Shown: piece after piece, positions 25,112 to 33,399 of the stretch | Position numbering within the stretch: the stretch's first letter is position 1 | How the letters are laid out: the number at the start of each line of letters is the position of its first letter | From: AP-15 sp963845735 | GTDB lineage: Bacteria > Pseudomonadota > Alphaproteobacteria > ATCC43930 > CGMCC-115725 | Length of the DNA: 64,000 nucleotides | NCBI GenBank assembly: GCA_963845735.1 | Contig: CAWJTR010000009.1 | Location: 372,001-436,000 of the forward strand | Direction: 5' to 3' | Program-made: the position numbers and the translations under genes | The notes under the pieces: generated by a model | Told to the model about the DNA's origin: nothing | The model's database searches: none | What the model saw: only the letters and a program-made list of their open reading frames with translations

Positions 25112-26042
25112 TTGCCGGCGGCGGCCGCAGCGCCCGCCTTCTCGAAACATCTCGAAGCGTTCCTCGAAATGTTGACGGCTGAGCGTGGCGCCACGCGCTT
25201 GACTGTCGCCGCCTATCGTACCGACCTCGCCGACCTGTCGCGGTTTTTGGCGGCGCGCCGGACCGCCCTCGAAGCCGCGGACGAAGCGGCGCTGCACGCC
25301 TATCTGGCGGCGGCGGCGACCGCGCGGCTAGCGCCGCGCAGCCTGGCGCGGCGGCTCTCGGCAATCCGCCAGTTCTACAAGTTTCTGGTCGTCGACGCGG
25401 TGCGGCAGGACGATCCGACGGTCGGTCTCGACACGCCGCGGCTCGGCCGTCCGTTGCCGAAGCTGCTGTCGGAAAGCGAGGTCGAAGGTCTGCTCGCGGC
25501 AGCGCGCGCCTGGCCCGGCGAGGAGGGAGTGCGCATCCTCTGCCTGATCGAGCTGCTTTATGCGACCGGAATGCGCATCTCGGAACTGCTGACCTTGCCG
25601 CTCGCCGCGGCCTTGCGAGACCCGCGCTTTGTGCTGGTGCGCGGCAAGGGCGGTCGCGAGCGGGTCGTGCCGTTGAGCGAACCGGGACGCAAGGCGCTCG
25701 CCGATTATCTCGACTTGCCGCGAGCATTTCCTGTCCGAGGAACGGCCGTCGCGCTGGCTGTTCCCGTCGCGCGGCGAGGCCGGGCATCTGACCCGCCAGC
25801 GCTGCGGCCAATTACTGAAGCAGCTGGCGCTGAAGGCCGCCCTCGACCCCGCTCGGCTATCGCCGCACGTGCTGCGCCATGCCTTCGCCAGCCATTTGCT
25901 CGATCACGGCGCCGATCTGCGCAGCGTCCAACAGATGCTGGGGCATGCCGACATCGCAACGACGCAGATCTACACCCACGTCCTCTCCGACCGGCTGCGC
26001 CGGCTGGTGCATACCGCGCACCCGCTCGCGCGGCGCAAATGA
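25112..26042 (+). pseudogene. xerD: Tyrosine recombinase XerD, single-base frameshift
   Basis: XerD resolves chromosome dimers at dif with XerC and FtsK. The first frame has the N-terminal SAM-like domain (LEMLTAERGATRLTVAAYRT), ATGMRISELLTLPL with the first catalytic Arg, and VRGKGGRERVVPLS. Near 25725 one extra base breaks it. The next frame continues REHFLSEERPSRWLFPSRG, SPHVLRHAFASHLLDHGADL (HxxR), QQMLGHADIATTQIYTHVL (catalytic Tyr), to TGA at 26040. The repaired length is about 309 residues, normal for XerD. The start is probably TTG 25112 and is not certain. XerC is not in the window. Confidence 0.88.
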
Positions 26043-26995
26043 TGCGCCACTTTCTCGATTTCGAACGTCCGATCGGCGAGCTCGAAGGCAAAATCGAAGA
26101 GCTGCGCCACCTGTCGACGACCGGCGAGATCAACATTGCCGACGAGGTCGGACGGCTCGAAGCTAGTGCGGCGCGGCTGTTGCGCCAAACCTATGCTCGG
26201 CTGACCCCGTGGCAAAAGGTGCAGGTGGCGCGCCACCCCGAACGGCCGCACGCTCTCGATTACATCGGCGGTCTGATCACCGAATTCTTGCCCCTGGCGG
26301 GCGACCGCGCCTTTGCCGAGGATCGGGCGATCGTCGGCGGCCTCGGCCGGTTTCGCGGACGCAGCGTGCTGGTGCTCGGCACCGAGAAAGGCGCCGACAC
26401 CGAGGCCCGGATCGCTCGCAATTTTGGCATGGCCCGGCCCGAGGGCTACCGCAAGGCGCGGCGGCTGATGCGGCTAGCCGATCGTTTCGATCTGCCGGTG
26501 CTGACCTTCGTCGATACCGCCGGCGCCTATCCAGGGGTCGATGCCGAAGCTCGCGGCCAGGCCGAAGCCATCGCCCGAGCGATCGAAACCTGTCTTGATA
26601 TCAAGGTGCCGCTGGTAGCCGCGATCATCGGCGAAGGCGGCTCGGGCGGGGCGATTGCACTCGCCGCCGGCAACACGGTGCTGATGCTGGAGCACGCGGT
26701 CTATTCGGTGATATCTCCCGAAGGTTGCGCCTCGATCCTGTGGCGCGACGGCGAGCACACTCGCGAGGCAGCCGAAGCGCTGCGGCTAACCGCCCGGGAT
26801 TTGCTGCGTCTGGGAGTAGTCGACCGGATCGTGCCGGAGCCGCTCGGCGGCGCCCACCGCCTGCCGATAGAAGCAGTGGAGCAGTTAGGTCAAGCGATCG
26901 ACGAGGCATTGCAGCCGCTTTTAGGCCTCGGCGGCGCGGAATTGCGCGCACAACGCCGAGAAAAGTTCCTCGCGATGGGCGGCCATGGGCTGTAA
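26042..26995 (+). CDS. accA: Acetyl-CoA carboxylase carboxyltransferase subunit alpha
   Basis: The 317-residue alpha subunit works with AccD to transfer the carboxyl group to acetyl-CoA in fatty-acid synthesis. It begins MRHFLDFERPIGELEGKIEE, then ALDYIGGLITEFLPLAGDRA, FVDTAGAYPGVDAEARGQAE, IIGEGGSGGAIALA and VISPEGCASILWRD. Its start overlaps the xerD stop; an ATG one codon earlier (26039) is possible. The order xerD-accA is common in alphaproteobacteria. Confidence 0.97.
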   Translation: MRHFLDFERPIGELEGKIEELRHLSTTGEINIADEVGRLEASAARLLRQTYARLTPWQKVQVARHPERPHALDYIGGLITEFLPLAGDRAFAEDRAIVGGLGRFRGRSVLVLGTEKGADTEARIARNFGMARPEGYRKARRLMRLADRFDLPVLTFVDTAGAYPGVDAEARGQAEAIARAIETCLDIKVPLVAAIIGEGGSGGAIALAAGNTVLMLEHAVYSVISPEGCASILWRDGEHTREAAEALRLTARDLLRLGVVDRIVPEPLGGAHRLPIEAVEQLGQAIDEALQPLLGLGGAELRAQRREKFLAMGGHGL

Positions 26996-27166
26996 TCGAC
27001 CCGGGATGGGCCTAATTTCGGGGATCATTGACCGCGCCGTGCTCCTCCCCACATCTAGGCCGGCGCGGCGGCCCGAGTCGATCGGGAAGTGTTCTCGCGA
27101 GGGACGGGTCAGAGCGCTGCTGCTCTTCGTCGAAGGGCACCGCTTTTCCCGCAGTGGAAGGCCGTC

Positions 27167-28006
27167 ATGGAACCCCAGGAACGAGACCTGCTCACGACTC
27201 TGCTGGCGCGGCTGAAAAACACCGCGAATCAGCCCAAGGACCCGGAAGCCGATGCGCTGATCCGCCAGGCGATGACGGAGCAGCCCGACGCGCCCTATTT
27301 CCTGACGCAAACCGTGCTAATCCAGGATCTGAGCCTGCACAACGCGCAGAATCAAATCGCCGAGTTGGAAAAACAGCTAACCGACGCACAGCAGCAGGTG
27401 GCGCGGCCAGCAGCGACGAGTTTTCTCGGCGGTCTGTTCGGCACGCGCCAGCCGGCTCCGCCGTCGCCTGGCGCCGGCAGCGTCCCTCCGGCCGGCCCCT
27501 GGACCCGCGCCCCGCAGGTCGCCGCGGCACCGCCGGCGCAGCCCTGGGGCCAGCCCAATCCGCAGGGCGGCGGCTACGCCCAGCCGGCGGGTGCGGGAGG
27601 CGGCTTCATGGGCGGTGGAATGGGCGGTGGTGGCGGGTTTCTGCGCTCGGCGGCCACGACTGCGGCCGGAATTGCTGGCGGCGCCTTGCTGTTCCAGGGG
27701 ATCGAGTTGCTGTTCGGCCAGCACGCCAGCGCCGGCATCCTCGGCGGCCAGGCGATGACCCCCGGGCTCGGCGAGAGCGTCGTCCAGAATTATTCCGGCG
27801 GCGACGTCGGCGGCGGTCAGGGCGGCACCGACACGGCCGACCAGGACTATTCAAGCGCGGGCGGCGGTCAGGACCAGGATTACAGCGGCGGCGACGCTGG
27901 CTCGGGCGATCAGGATTACAGCTCCGACCAAGACTTCAGCGGCGGCGGTCAGGACCAGGATTTCAGCGGCGACGATTTTGGCGGGAGCGACAACACCTCC
28001 TGCTGA
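27167..28006 (+). CDS. DUF2076 family protein with Asp/Gly-rich repeat tail
   Basis: The 279-residue protein opens with the DUF2076 signature EPQERDLLTTLLARLKN, then a coiled segment (QNQIAELEKQLTDAQQQV), a Pro/Gly-rich linker, and a hydrophobic stretch SAATTAAGIAGGALLFQGIE. The C-terminal 80 residues are built from degenerate DQDYS, DQDFS and GGGQDQD units rich in Asp and Gly and without Lys or Arg, ending in Cys. The family is membrane- or periplasm-associated and uncharacterised. ATG 27167 is chosen over the upstream 27089 because family members begin at that point. Confidence 0.85.
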   Translation: MEPQERDLLTTLLARLKNTANQPKDPEADALIRQAMTEQPDAPYFLTQTVLIQDLSLHNAQNQIAELEKQLTDAQQQVARPAATSFLGGLFGTRQPAPPSPGAGSVPPAGPWTRAPQVAAAPPAQPWGQPNPQGGGYAQPAGAGGGFMGGGMGGGGGFLRSAATTAAGIAGGALLFQGIELLFGQHASAGILGGQAMTPGLGESVVQNYSGGDVGGGQGGTDTADQDYSSAGGGQDQDYSGGDAGSGDQDYSSDQDFSGGGQDQDFSGDDFGGSDNTSC

Positions 28007-28022
28007 GGATTTTTCGAACGGT

Positions 28023-29210
28023 TCAGACAACACCCTCGCGGCGGAAAACGGCGATCTCCTCCGGACCGTAGCCGTGCTCACCGAGCACGGCTACGGTATC
28101 CGCGCCGAATTCGGGTGGCGGCGTCTCGATGCTGGGGCCGCCATGAGCGAATTTGAACGCGGCCAGCGGCACCCCGAATGGACCGTCGATTCCGGGAGCC
28201 GACGCGTGCTGGTGAAACACGCCTCGGGTTTTGAAATGTGGGTCCGCCACCGCTTCAGCCATCGTCCGTACCCGCGCCGCCGGAACGTGCCTTGCCTGTA
28301 GATAAACCTCCCACTCGTCCGCGGTTCGCGTCTTGAAGATGTCGGCGAGGACCACGGCCTCGCGGGCACGATCGGCCTCACGCGTCTCGTTGTCGTCCTT
28401 GATCATGTCGGGCCGCTCCAACACCTGCCACAGGCGGCGCTGTTGCCCCAGATTGCTGGCGCCGATCATCACAAGTCCGTCCTTAGTCTCGTAGCAGCTG
28501 TTGGTGGCGAAAGGCTGCTTGTTGCCATGCGGGCGCGGCTCGGCGCCGGTGCGCATGTAGCCGGTCAGATGCGAACCCATCAGCATCATCGCGACGCCCA
28601 CCATGGCCAGGTCGATATGCTGACCCTTTCCAGTCCGCTCGCGCTGAAACAGCGCGCTGGCCAGTGCAAAAGCCCCCATCGTGCCGGTCGCGTAATCGAC
28701 TGCCGGGGCGCCGAACTTGATCGGATTGACCTCCTCGGTGCCGGTCATCGCCATTAAGCCGGAGGTCGCCTGAATGACGTGGTCATAGGCGGTCTGCTCG
28801 CGGCGCGGGCCGTCCTGGCCGAAGGCGGAGATCGAGCAATAGATCAGTCGCGGGTTGATCGCACTCATAGCTGCATAGCCGAGCCCCAACGCCTCGAACG
28901 CGCCCGGCCGGAAATTTTCCACCAACACGTCGGCAGCGGCGACAAGCCGCTTGAGGATCTCACGGCCCGGTTCGGTCTTGAGATTGAGCGTGATCGAGCG
29001 CTTGTTCGAACCCTGGGTCAGGAACGACGTGCCCATGTGCTGGCGGTTCAGGGCACGGTCGGTGCCGCCATCACGGCTCTGGTCGGGATCGTCGGGATGC
29101 TCGACTTTGATCACGTCGGCGCCGAGCACGGCGAGCTGATAAGCCGCGAACGGGCCGGCCAATACATGGGTGATGTCGATGATGCGAATGCCCTCGAACG
29201 GTCGGGTCAT
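28023..29210 (-). CDS. CaiB/BaiF family CoA transferase
   Basis: The 395-residue class III CoA transferase begins PFEGIRIIDITHVLAGPFAA, with KVEHPDDPDQSR, FRPGAFEALGLGY, and the catalytic Asp in GAPAVDYATG (about residue 170). HQHASAPGIDGPFGVPLAAF is near the end. These enzymes move CoA between carboxylic acids through an Asp-anhydride mechanism. The substrate is not predictable from sequence, and no acyl-CoA partner enzyme is adjacent. It is convergent with the DUF2076 gene (16-bp gap). Confidence 0.93.
   Translation of the reverse strand: MTRPFEGIRIIDITHVLAGPFAAYQLAVLGADVIKVEHPDDPDQSRDGGTDRALNRQHMGTSFLTQGSNKRSITLNLKTEPGREILKRLVAAADVLVENFRPGAFEALGLGYAAMSAINPRLIYCSISAFGQDGPRREQTAYDHVIQATSGLMAMTGTEEVNPIKFGAPAVDYATGTMGAFALASALFQRERTGKGQHIDLAMVGVAMMLMGSHLTGYMRTGAEPRPHGNKQPFATNSCYETKDGLVMIGASNLGQQRRLWQVLERPDMIKDDNETREADRAREAVVLADIFKTRTADEWEVYLQARHVPAARVRTMAEAVADPHFKTRGVFHQHASAPGIDGPFGVPLAAFKFAHGGPSIETPPPEFGADTVAVLGEHGYGPEEIAVFRREGVV
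28065..28097. repeat. Perfect 15-bp palindrome inside the 3' end of the CoA-transferase gene
   Basis: ACCGTAGCCGTGCTC and its exact complement are separated by 3 nt, within codons for AVLGEHGYGP of the minus-strand gene and about 60 bp beyond the convergent DUF2076 gene. It could act as a terminator-like hairpin for the plus-strand transcript. No T-run follows. Confidence 0.6.
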
Positions 29211-29250
29211 GCCGGACTCCTCAGTCGGATCAACCGGAAACCGGGTAAGC

Positions 29251-30069
29251 TTAGCTCATCGAGAGCGCCGGGTCGTCGCGCCAAATGAACCAGAAATCTC
29301 CGTCGTGCGCGGCGGCGACTGGAACTAGCCCGCCACCCGGCGCAAGCTCGAATGCCGTGTAGCCGAGCCCGCTCAGAAAGGCGAAGGCGTCGTCGAGCCG
29401 ATCGCCGGCGCGCGCCAGATGCGGCGCCGACAGCTCGATCAGCATATGTGGGCGGAATCGGCGCAACGTATTCTCCGCACCGCGCAGCAGGGAAAGCTCC
29501 CAGCCTTCGATATCGGCCTTAATTAAATCGATGCGATCGAGAGCGAGCGCCGCGGCGACCGCGTCGATAGTGGTCACCGCCACCAGCTCCTGCGCGACCG
29601 CCGGCCACCGTTCTTGCGGGGTTCCCAAATGCGATAGGCCGAAGCCGTAGCTTCCGCTTCTCTTGAGCGGCACGCTCAAGGTTTCGACCCCGCATACGGC
29701 GCCGAGCGCCATCGGCACGACCGCGACATTGGCGAGCCCATGCAGCCATACGACGACGCGCAGGATCGCGCGGGCGTAGCTGCCCGGCTCGAAGGCATAG
29801 ACCCGGCCCGCCGAGGCGGCATGTGCGAACAGCTTAGTGTATTGGCCGGCATGTGCCCCGACATCGAAGACAACAGCCGCACGCGGCACCAGCCGCGCGA
29901 TCGTCGAAGCGAGCGCGCGATGGTGCTGCTGCGTCGTGGCCTTGAACAGATGCGCGGCGAAGCTGCCCGACAGCCGCCAGCGGTAGGGATCGAGACGCAC
30001 GATCGGCCGGCGGCGCGGATCACCGGCCGACACCTCGACCGGCTCGTCCTTGCCGACATCGCCACGCAT
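29251..30069 (-). CDS. FkbM family SAM-dependent methyltransferase
   Basis: This 272-residue protein has VVFDVGAHAGQYTKLFA as the SAM-binding motif, VYAFEPGSYARAIL, and the FkbM signature IDLIKADIEGWELSLLRGAE, ending PHMLIELS and FWFIWRDDP. Family members methylate sugars, polyketides or lipids. No partner pathway is visible here. It is divergent from the substrate-binding protein gene and 40 bp upstream of the CoA-transferase gene on the same strand, so co-transcription is possible. Confidence 0.88.
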   Translation of the reverse strand: MRGDVGKDEPVEVSAGDPRRRPIVRLDPYRWRLSGSFAAHLFKATTQQHHRALASTIARLVPRAAVVFDVGAHAGQYTKLFAHAASAGRVYAFEPGSYARAILRVVVWLHGLANVAVVPMALGAVCGVETLSVPLKRSGSYGFGLSHLGTPQERWPAVAQELVAVTTIDAVAAALALDRIDLIKADIEGWELSLLRGAENTLRRFRPHMLIELSAPHLARAGDRLDDAFAFLSGLGYTAFELAPGGGLVPVAAAHDGDFWFIWRDDPALSMS

Positions 30070-30162
30070 AAGATGCCTCCCAATTTGGCAAGTGTCAGTC
30101 TACTCCCCGCATCGGCCCGGTGAAGGCGCATCACGCGCCAAGCGCACCGCACCGGCTGGTGC

Positions 30163-30190
30163 TTGCCACCCGGATAGGCGCCGCTATAGT
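30163..30190 (+). promoter_or_regulatory. Putative sigma-70 promoter of the substrate-binding protein gene
   Basis: TTGCCA (30163-30168), a 16-bp spacer and TATAGT (30185-30190) lie 35 bp upstream of the ATG at 30226. No Fur-box-like palindrome was recognised around it. Confidence 0.5.
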
Positions 30191-30225
30191 CGCCGCTGCC
30201 ATCATCAGAAATAACGGGTACGCAG

Positions 30226-31446
30226 ATGCCGCTTCGTTCGCTCGTAGTGCGGATTGCCGTTCTGCTGATATTCCTGCTTGTCTCGGCACCTGTGGGCGCG
30301 GCGGTGTTCACCGACTCGGCCGGACGCCGGGTGATGCTGCCGGACCAGGTCGAGCGGATCATGCCGGCCGGACCGGCTTCAGCAGTCTTTGTCTATGTGC
30401 TGGTACCGAACAAGCTGATCGGCTGGACGGAGCCACTATCGCGCGCCCATCGGACCTTGTTGCCAGCAAAATTTGCGCGGCTTCCCGTCATCGGACAATT
30501 GGGCGGGCCGACCCCGACGGCCACGGCAGCCGATGTGCAGCGGCTGCATCCCGATTTGATCATCGGTTACGGCGTCCTCTCACCGCCGACGGTGATGCTC
30601 GCCGATCGCATCCAGCAACAGACCGGAGTTCCCTATATCCTTCTCGACGACAGTATCCAGCAAATGCCCGAGATGCTCCGCGAGGTCGGCCCGATTGTTG
30701 GGGCGGGCGATCACGGCCTCGCTGTCGCCAACTATGCCTATCATGCAATCGAAATGCTGCGCGGACAGCTGCTGATCAGCTCTGCCACAGACCGGCCGCT
30801 GGTCTATTACGGGCGCGGGAGCGACGGGCTCGAAACCGGTCTCCCCGGCTCCCCGGCCATCAGCGATGTCGACCAGGCGGGCGTTATCAACGTCGCGGCC
30901 GGCCTCGGCCGGGGCGGGCTTGTCCGGGTCACGCGGGCGCAGATATTTTCGTGGAACCCGCAGATCATCGTGGCGCAAGAGCGCAGCTTTTACAATGCGC
31001 TGTTGCGCGATCCGGAGTGGCGCGGGCTGGCAGCGGTCCGCAGCAAGCGGGTCTATCTGGCGCCGGCCGACCCGTTTGGCTGGATCGACAGCCCGCCCGG
31101 CGTCAACCGCGCCATCGGACTGTATTGGCTGTCAAATCTCTTTTATCCGGACCTCTATCAGGAAGATCTGCGCATAAATGCGCGCGAATTCTATCAATTG
31201 TATTACGGAGTCGCGCTCAGTGACCGGCAGCTCGAGGCCTTGATCCGGCCGGCGGAAGCCAGTCCCGGTGAAACCAGCCGGTTGGCGAACGTACCGATAT
31301 TTGGCGCCGAGCCACCGCCGTTGCCGACCCCTCCGCCCGGCGGTTCTTCGATGCCGACCCCGCCCTTCGGCGTGCCGGGCCGCGGCGGCCTGCGCGGCGG
31401 GGGAGCAGGCCTGGCGCCGGCACCACAGCCGCCCGGTACGCCCTGA
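30226..31446 (+). CDS. Orphan periplasmic ABC substrate-binding protein (Fe/B12 type)
   Basis: The 406-residue protein has a signal peptide (hydrophobic 8-25, end about PVGAA), then VFTDSAGRRVMLPDQVERIM and HPDLIIGYG, typical of the PF01497 family that binds ferric siderophores, cobalamin or similar ligands. The mature domain ends near residue 360. An extra 45-residue tail is almost entirely Pro/Gly (PPPLPTPPPGGSSMPTPPFG and more), unusual for this family. No permease, ATPase or TonB receptor gene is adjacent, so its transport partners and ligand are unknown. A promoter is visible upstream. Confidence 0.85.
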   Translation: MPLRSLVVRIAVLLIFLLVSAPVGAAVFTDSAGRRVMLPDQVERIMPAGPASAVFVYVLVPNKLIGWTEPLSRAHRTLLPAKFARLPVIGQLGGPTPTATAADVQRLHPDLIIGYGVLSPPTVMLADRIQQQTGVPYILLDDSIQQMPEMLREVGPIVGAGDHGLAVANYAYHAIEMLRGQLLISSATDRPLVYYGRGSDGLETGLPGSPAISDVDQAGVINVAAGLGRGGLVRVTRAQIFSWNPQIIVAQERSFYNALLRDPEWRGLAAVRSKRVYLAPADPFGWIDSPPGVNRAIGLYWLSNLFYPDLYQEDLRINAREFYQLYYGVALSDRQLEALIRPAEASPGETSRLANVPIFGAEPPPLPTPPPGGSSMPTPPFGVPGRGGLRGGGAGLAPAPQPPGTP

Positions 31447-31474
31447 ACCGTGGCAGGGCTGATCTGGCGCAGGC

Positions 31475-31837
31475 TCAGGATTCGGTCGCCCGCACAAAGC
31501 ACATGATCCCGCGTTGCGGGGTCCAGCATACAATGGCGCGACCCGTCGGATTGTCGGTTCGCTGCAAGATCTTTTCTGGGGGCACAGAGAGCCAGCTCCC
31601 GCCGACCAGCGCCTCGTAACGGTCTGCCTTAATCCGGTATTCGGTCGCGCGACAATCCGCCAGCGAACAGCATGAGATCGTCGTGCCGGGCTGCAGTAGG
31701 CTGCGGAACCACGGCGCCAGCGTAGGGTCGGCGTTGGGGGGCGGTTGGGCCGCAGCAGCAGTGGCGAGCAGCAGGGCTGAGGCAAATACGACGCGACTAA
31801 CCGGTCGTGCTCGGATTTGTTCAAAAACCACGGGCAT
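31475..31837 (-). CDS. Small secreted protein with conserved cysteines
   Basis: The 120-residue protein has a signal peptide (VSRVVFASALLLATAAAA) and a mature part with ISCCSLADCRATEYRI, GSWLSVPPEKILQRTDNPTG and VCWTPQRGIMCFV. Five cysteines and the DNPTGRAIVC pattern recur in uncharacterised periplasmic proteins of rhizobia and relatives (from memory). It is likely periplasmic with disulfides; the function is unknown. It is convergent with the substrate-binding protein (28-bp gap). Confidence 0.75.
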   Translation of the reverse strand: MPVVFEQIRARPVSRVVFASALLLATAAAAQPPPNADPTLAPWFRSLLQPGTTISCCSLADCRATEYRIKADRYEALVGGSWLSVPPEKILQRTDNPTGRAIVCWTPQRGIMCFVRATES

Positions 31838-31963
31838 TCTCGAAAGGCCATCCCGGATCCGCGGCCGGTGATCCGCGGTGACGAGCTTAACTCAGACGGG
31901 CGGCGGAGCATAAACGGTCTCTGCATCTCTATATAACATCAATATACTGCTATTTTCACACTA

Positions 31964-31992
31964 TTGACATTGGTTTCGTGCCTAATTGTTAT
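31964..31992 (+). promoter_or_regulatory. Putative sigma-70 promoter of the 32065 gene
   Basis: Consensus TTGACA (31964-31969), a 17-bp spacer and TGTTAT (31987-31992) lie in an AT-rich patch. The downstream ATG at 32065 has a strong ribosome-binding site AAGGAGG (32053-32059) five bases away. Confidence 0.6.
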
Positions 31993-32064
31993 AGCGCCGG
32001 GGAGCATCGAGCTGGCGGCCAGCCCTGCGCTGGCCCGTAGCCCCGGCCGCATAAGGAGGAAGCA

Positions 32065-32529
32065 ATGGAGTCGCGGCTGTCAGCGCTTTCGGCTTCGTCA
32101 CCGGTTTCGCCAGGCAGGGCTTGCGGCTGCATCTTTCTGCTTCGCTCGGATCCCGCACACGCGCACCGGCTTGCCCGGCCCGCGCGCGCGGCGCTTGCCG
32201 CGGCCGATTCGGTTCTCCATGACGATAACGTCGATCCGAGGATACTGGCCTTGGTCCCGCACGGCGCCTTCGTCGAGCCGGTCGCGTGCGGCACCGATTG
32301 CGCACCGGCGCAATCCGCCGCGATCGCCCGCGCGCGCAAACTTGCTTCCGAAGGTTGGCGGGTAGTCTGGCTCGTATCCGACGATGATCGGCTCCCCCGG
32401 CGGCTCTCGCAGCTGGCGGCGCCATCCATGTTTGCTCGGATAGTCTGCGCCCACGAGCCGCAGCCTGCTATGGCCGATGGACGCGGCCCGCAGCCCTTGG
32501 CGACCGCGTTCAACGGCCTCGCCGGGTAG
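32065..32529 (+). CDS. Small protein resembling the N-terminal part of tetrapyrrole methylases
   Basis: This 154-residue frame has its own promoter-like and strong Shine-Dalgarno sequences, so it is probably expressed. The middle (AAADSVLHDDNVDPRILALV, PHGAFVEPV, then ARARKLASEGWRVVWLVSDD) looks like the first domain of CobA/CysG-type uroporphyrinogen-III methyltransferases (compare ADVVLYD..VSPEIL). However, the SAM-binding glycine loop is missing and no second domain follows. It may be a diverged stand-alone domain or a relic. It is convergent with parB (9-bp gap). Confidence 0.55.
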   Translation: MESRLSALSASSPVSPGRACGCIFLLRSDPAHAHRLARPARAALAAADSVLHDDNVDPRILALVPHGAFVEPVACGTDCAPAQSAAIARARKLASEGWRVVWLVSDDDRLPRRLSQLAAPSMFARIVCAHEPQPAMADGRGPQPLATAFNGLAG

Positions 32530-32538
32530 TTCCGGCGC

Positions 32539-33399
32539 TTATCCGGCGCGCAGTAGGCGCAATACCCGGTCAAGCTGATCGAGGCTCGCGTAATGCAAGG
32601 TTAGAGAGCCGCCACGAGCTTTCGGCTCGATGGTGACGCGCAGTCCGAGATGGGCGCCGAGGTCGCGCTCGAGGGCGACCGTATCGGCGTCGCGAACGCG
32701 CGGGCGACGCCCTTGCGTTGGTTGTGCGCGGCGCTGCACGAGGCGCTCGGTGGCCCGAACATTGAGCCCGCGGCGTACAACCTCTTCGGCGAGTGCGCCG
32801 GGGTCGACGGCGGCCAGGAGCGCACGCGCATGGCCCGCCGACAGCTCGCCCTCGTCGAGCCGGTGGCGCACCGGGGCCGGCAACGAAAGCAGTCGCACCG
32901 TGTTGGCGATGTGGCTGCGGCTTTTGCCGACGGCTTCGGCGAGGCTCGCCTGGGTGCGGCCGAACTCCGCGATCAGCCGGCTGTAGGCTTCGGCTTCTTC
33001 GAGCGGTGACAGATCTTCGCGCTGAAGGTTCTCGACAAGCGCGATCTCGAGCACTTCGTGATCGGAGAGCGCGCGGACGATGACGGGTACTTCATGGAGC
33101 CCGACGCGCTGCGCAGCGCGCCAGCGGCGCTCGCCGGCGACCAGTTCGAAGGCGGCATCGTCCTCGACGATAGCCCGCACCAGCAAGGGCTGCAGCACGC
33201 CCTTTTCGCGGATCGACTGGGCGAGCGCCTCGAGCTCGGCCTCGCCAAAGCGTCGGCGCGGCTGCAAACTCCCGGGCCGGATCAGCTCGATCGGAACGCG
33301 CCGTTGAGCGCCTAGGTCTGGTGTCGCATCGGTCTCCGTCTCGCCGAACAAGGCGGCGAGGCCGCGGCCGAGCGGGCGCCGCTTGATCCGCTCGCTCAT
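32539..33399 (-). CDS. parB: Chromosome partitioning protein ParB
   Basis: The 286-residue parS-binding CTPase clamp begins KRRPLGRGLAALFGE, then QPRRRFGEAELEALAQSIRE, VAGERRWRAAQ (CTP-binding GERR motif), ENLQREDLSPLEEAEAY and an HTH (QASLAEAVGKSRSHIANTVR). It ends with a C-terminal dimerisation domain (LDQLDRVLRLL). ATG 33399 is chosen by overlap with the parA stop (ATGA) and family starts. The longer frame is antisense noise. Confidence 0.96.
   Translation of the reverse strand: MSERIKRRPLGRGLAALFGETETDATPDLGAQRRVPIELIRPGSLQPRRRFGEAELEALAQSIREKGVLQPLLVRAIVEDDAAFELVAGERRWRAAQRVGLHEVPVIVRALSDHEVLEIALVENLQREDLSPLEEAEAYSRLIAEFGRTQASLAEAVGKSRSHIANTVRLLSLPAPVRHRLDEGELSAGHARALLAAVDPGALAEEVVRRGLNVRATERLVQRRAQPTQGRRPRVRDADTVALERDLGAHLGLRVTIEPKARGGSLTLHYASLDQLDRVLRLLRAG

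Noticed and set aside
27780..27990. Possible CRISPR-like or tandem DNA repeat
   Set aside because: The periodicity comes from degenerate DQDYS/GGGQDQD codons in one open frame. There are no identical repeats with unique spacers and no cas genes.
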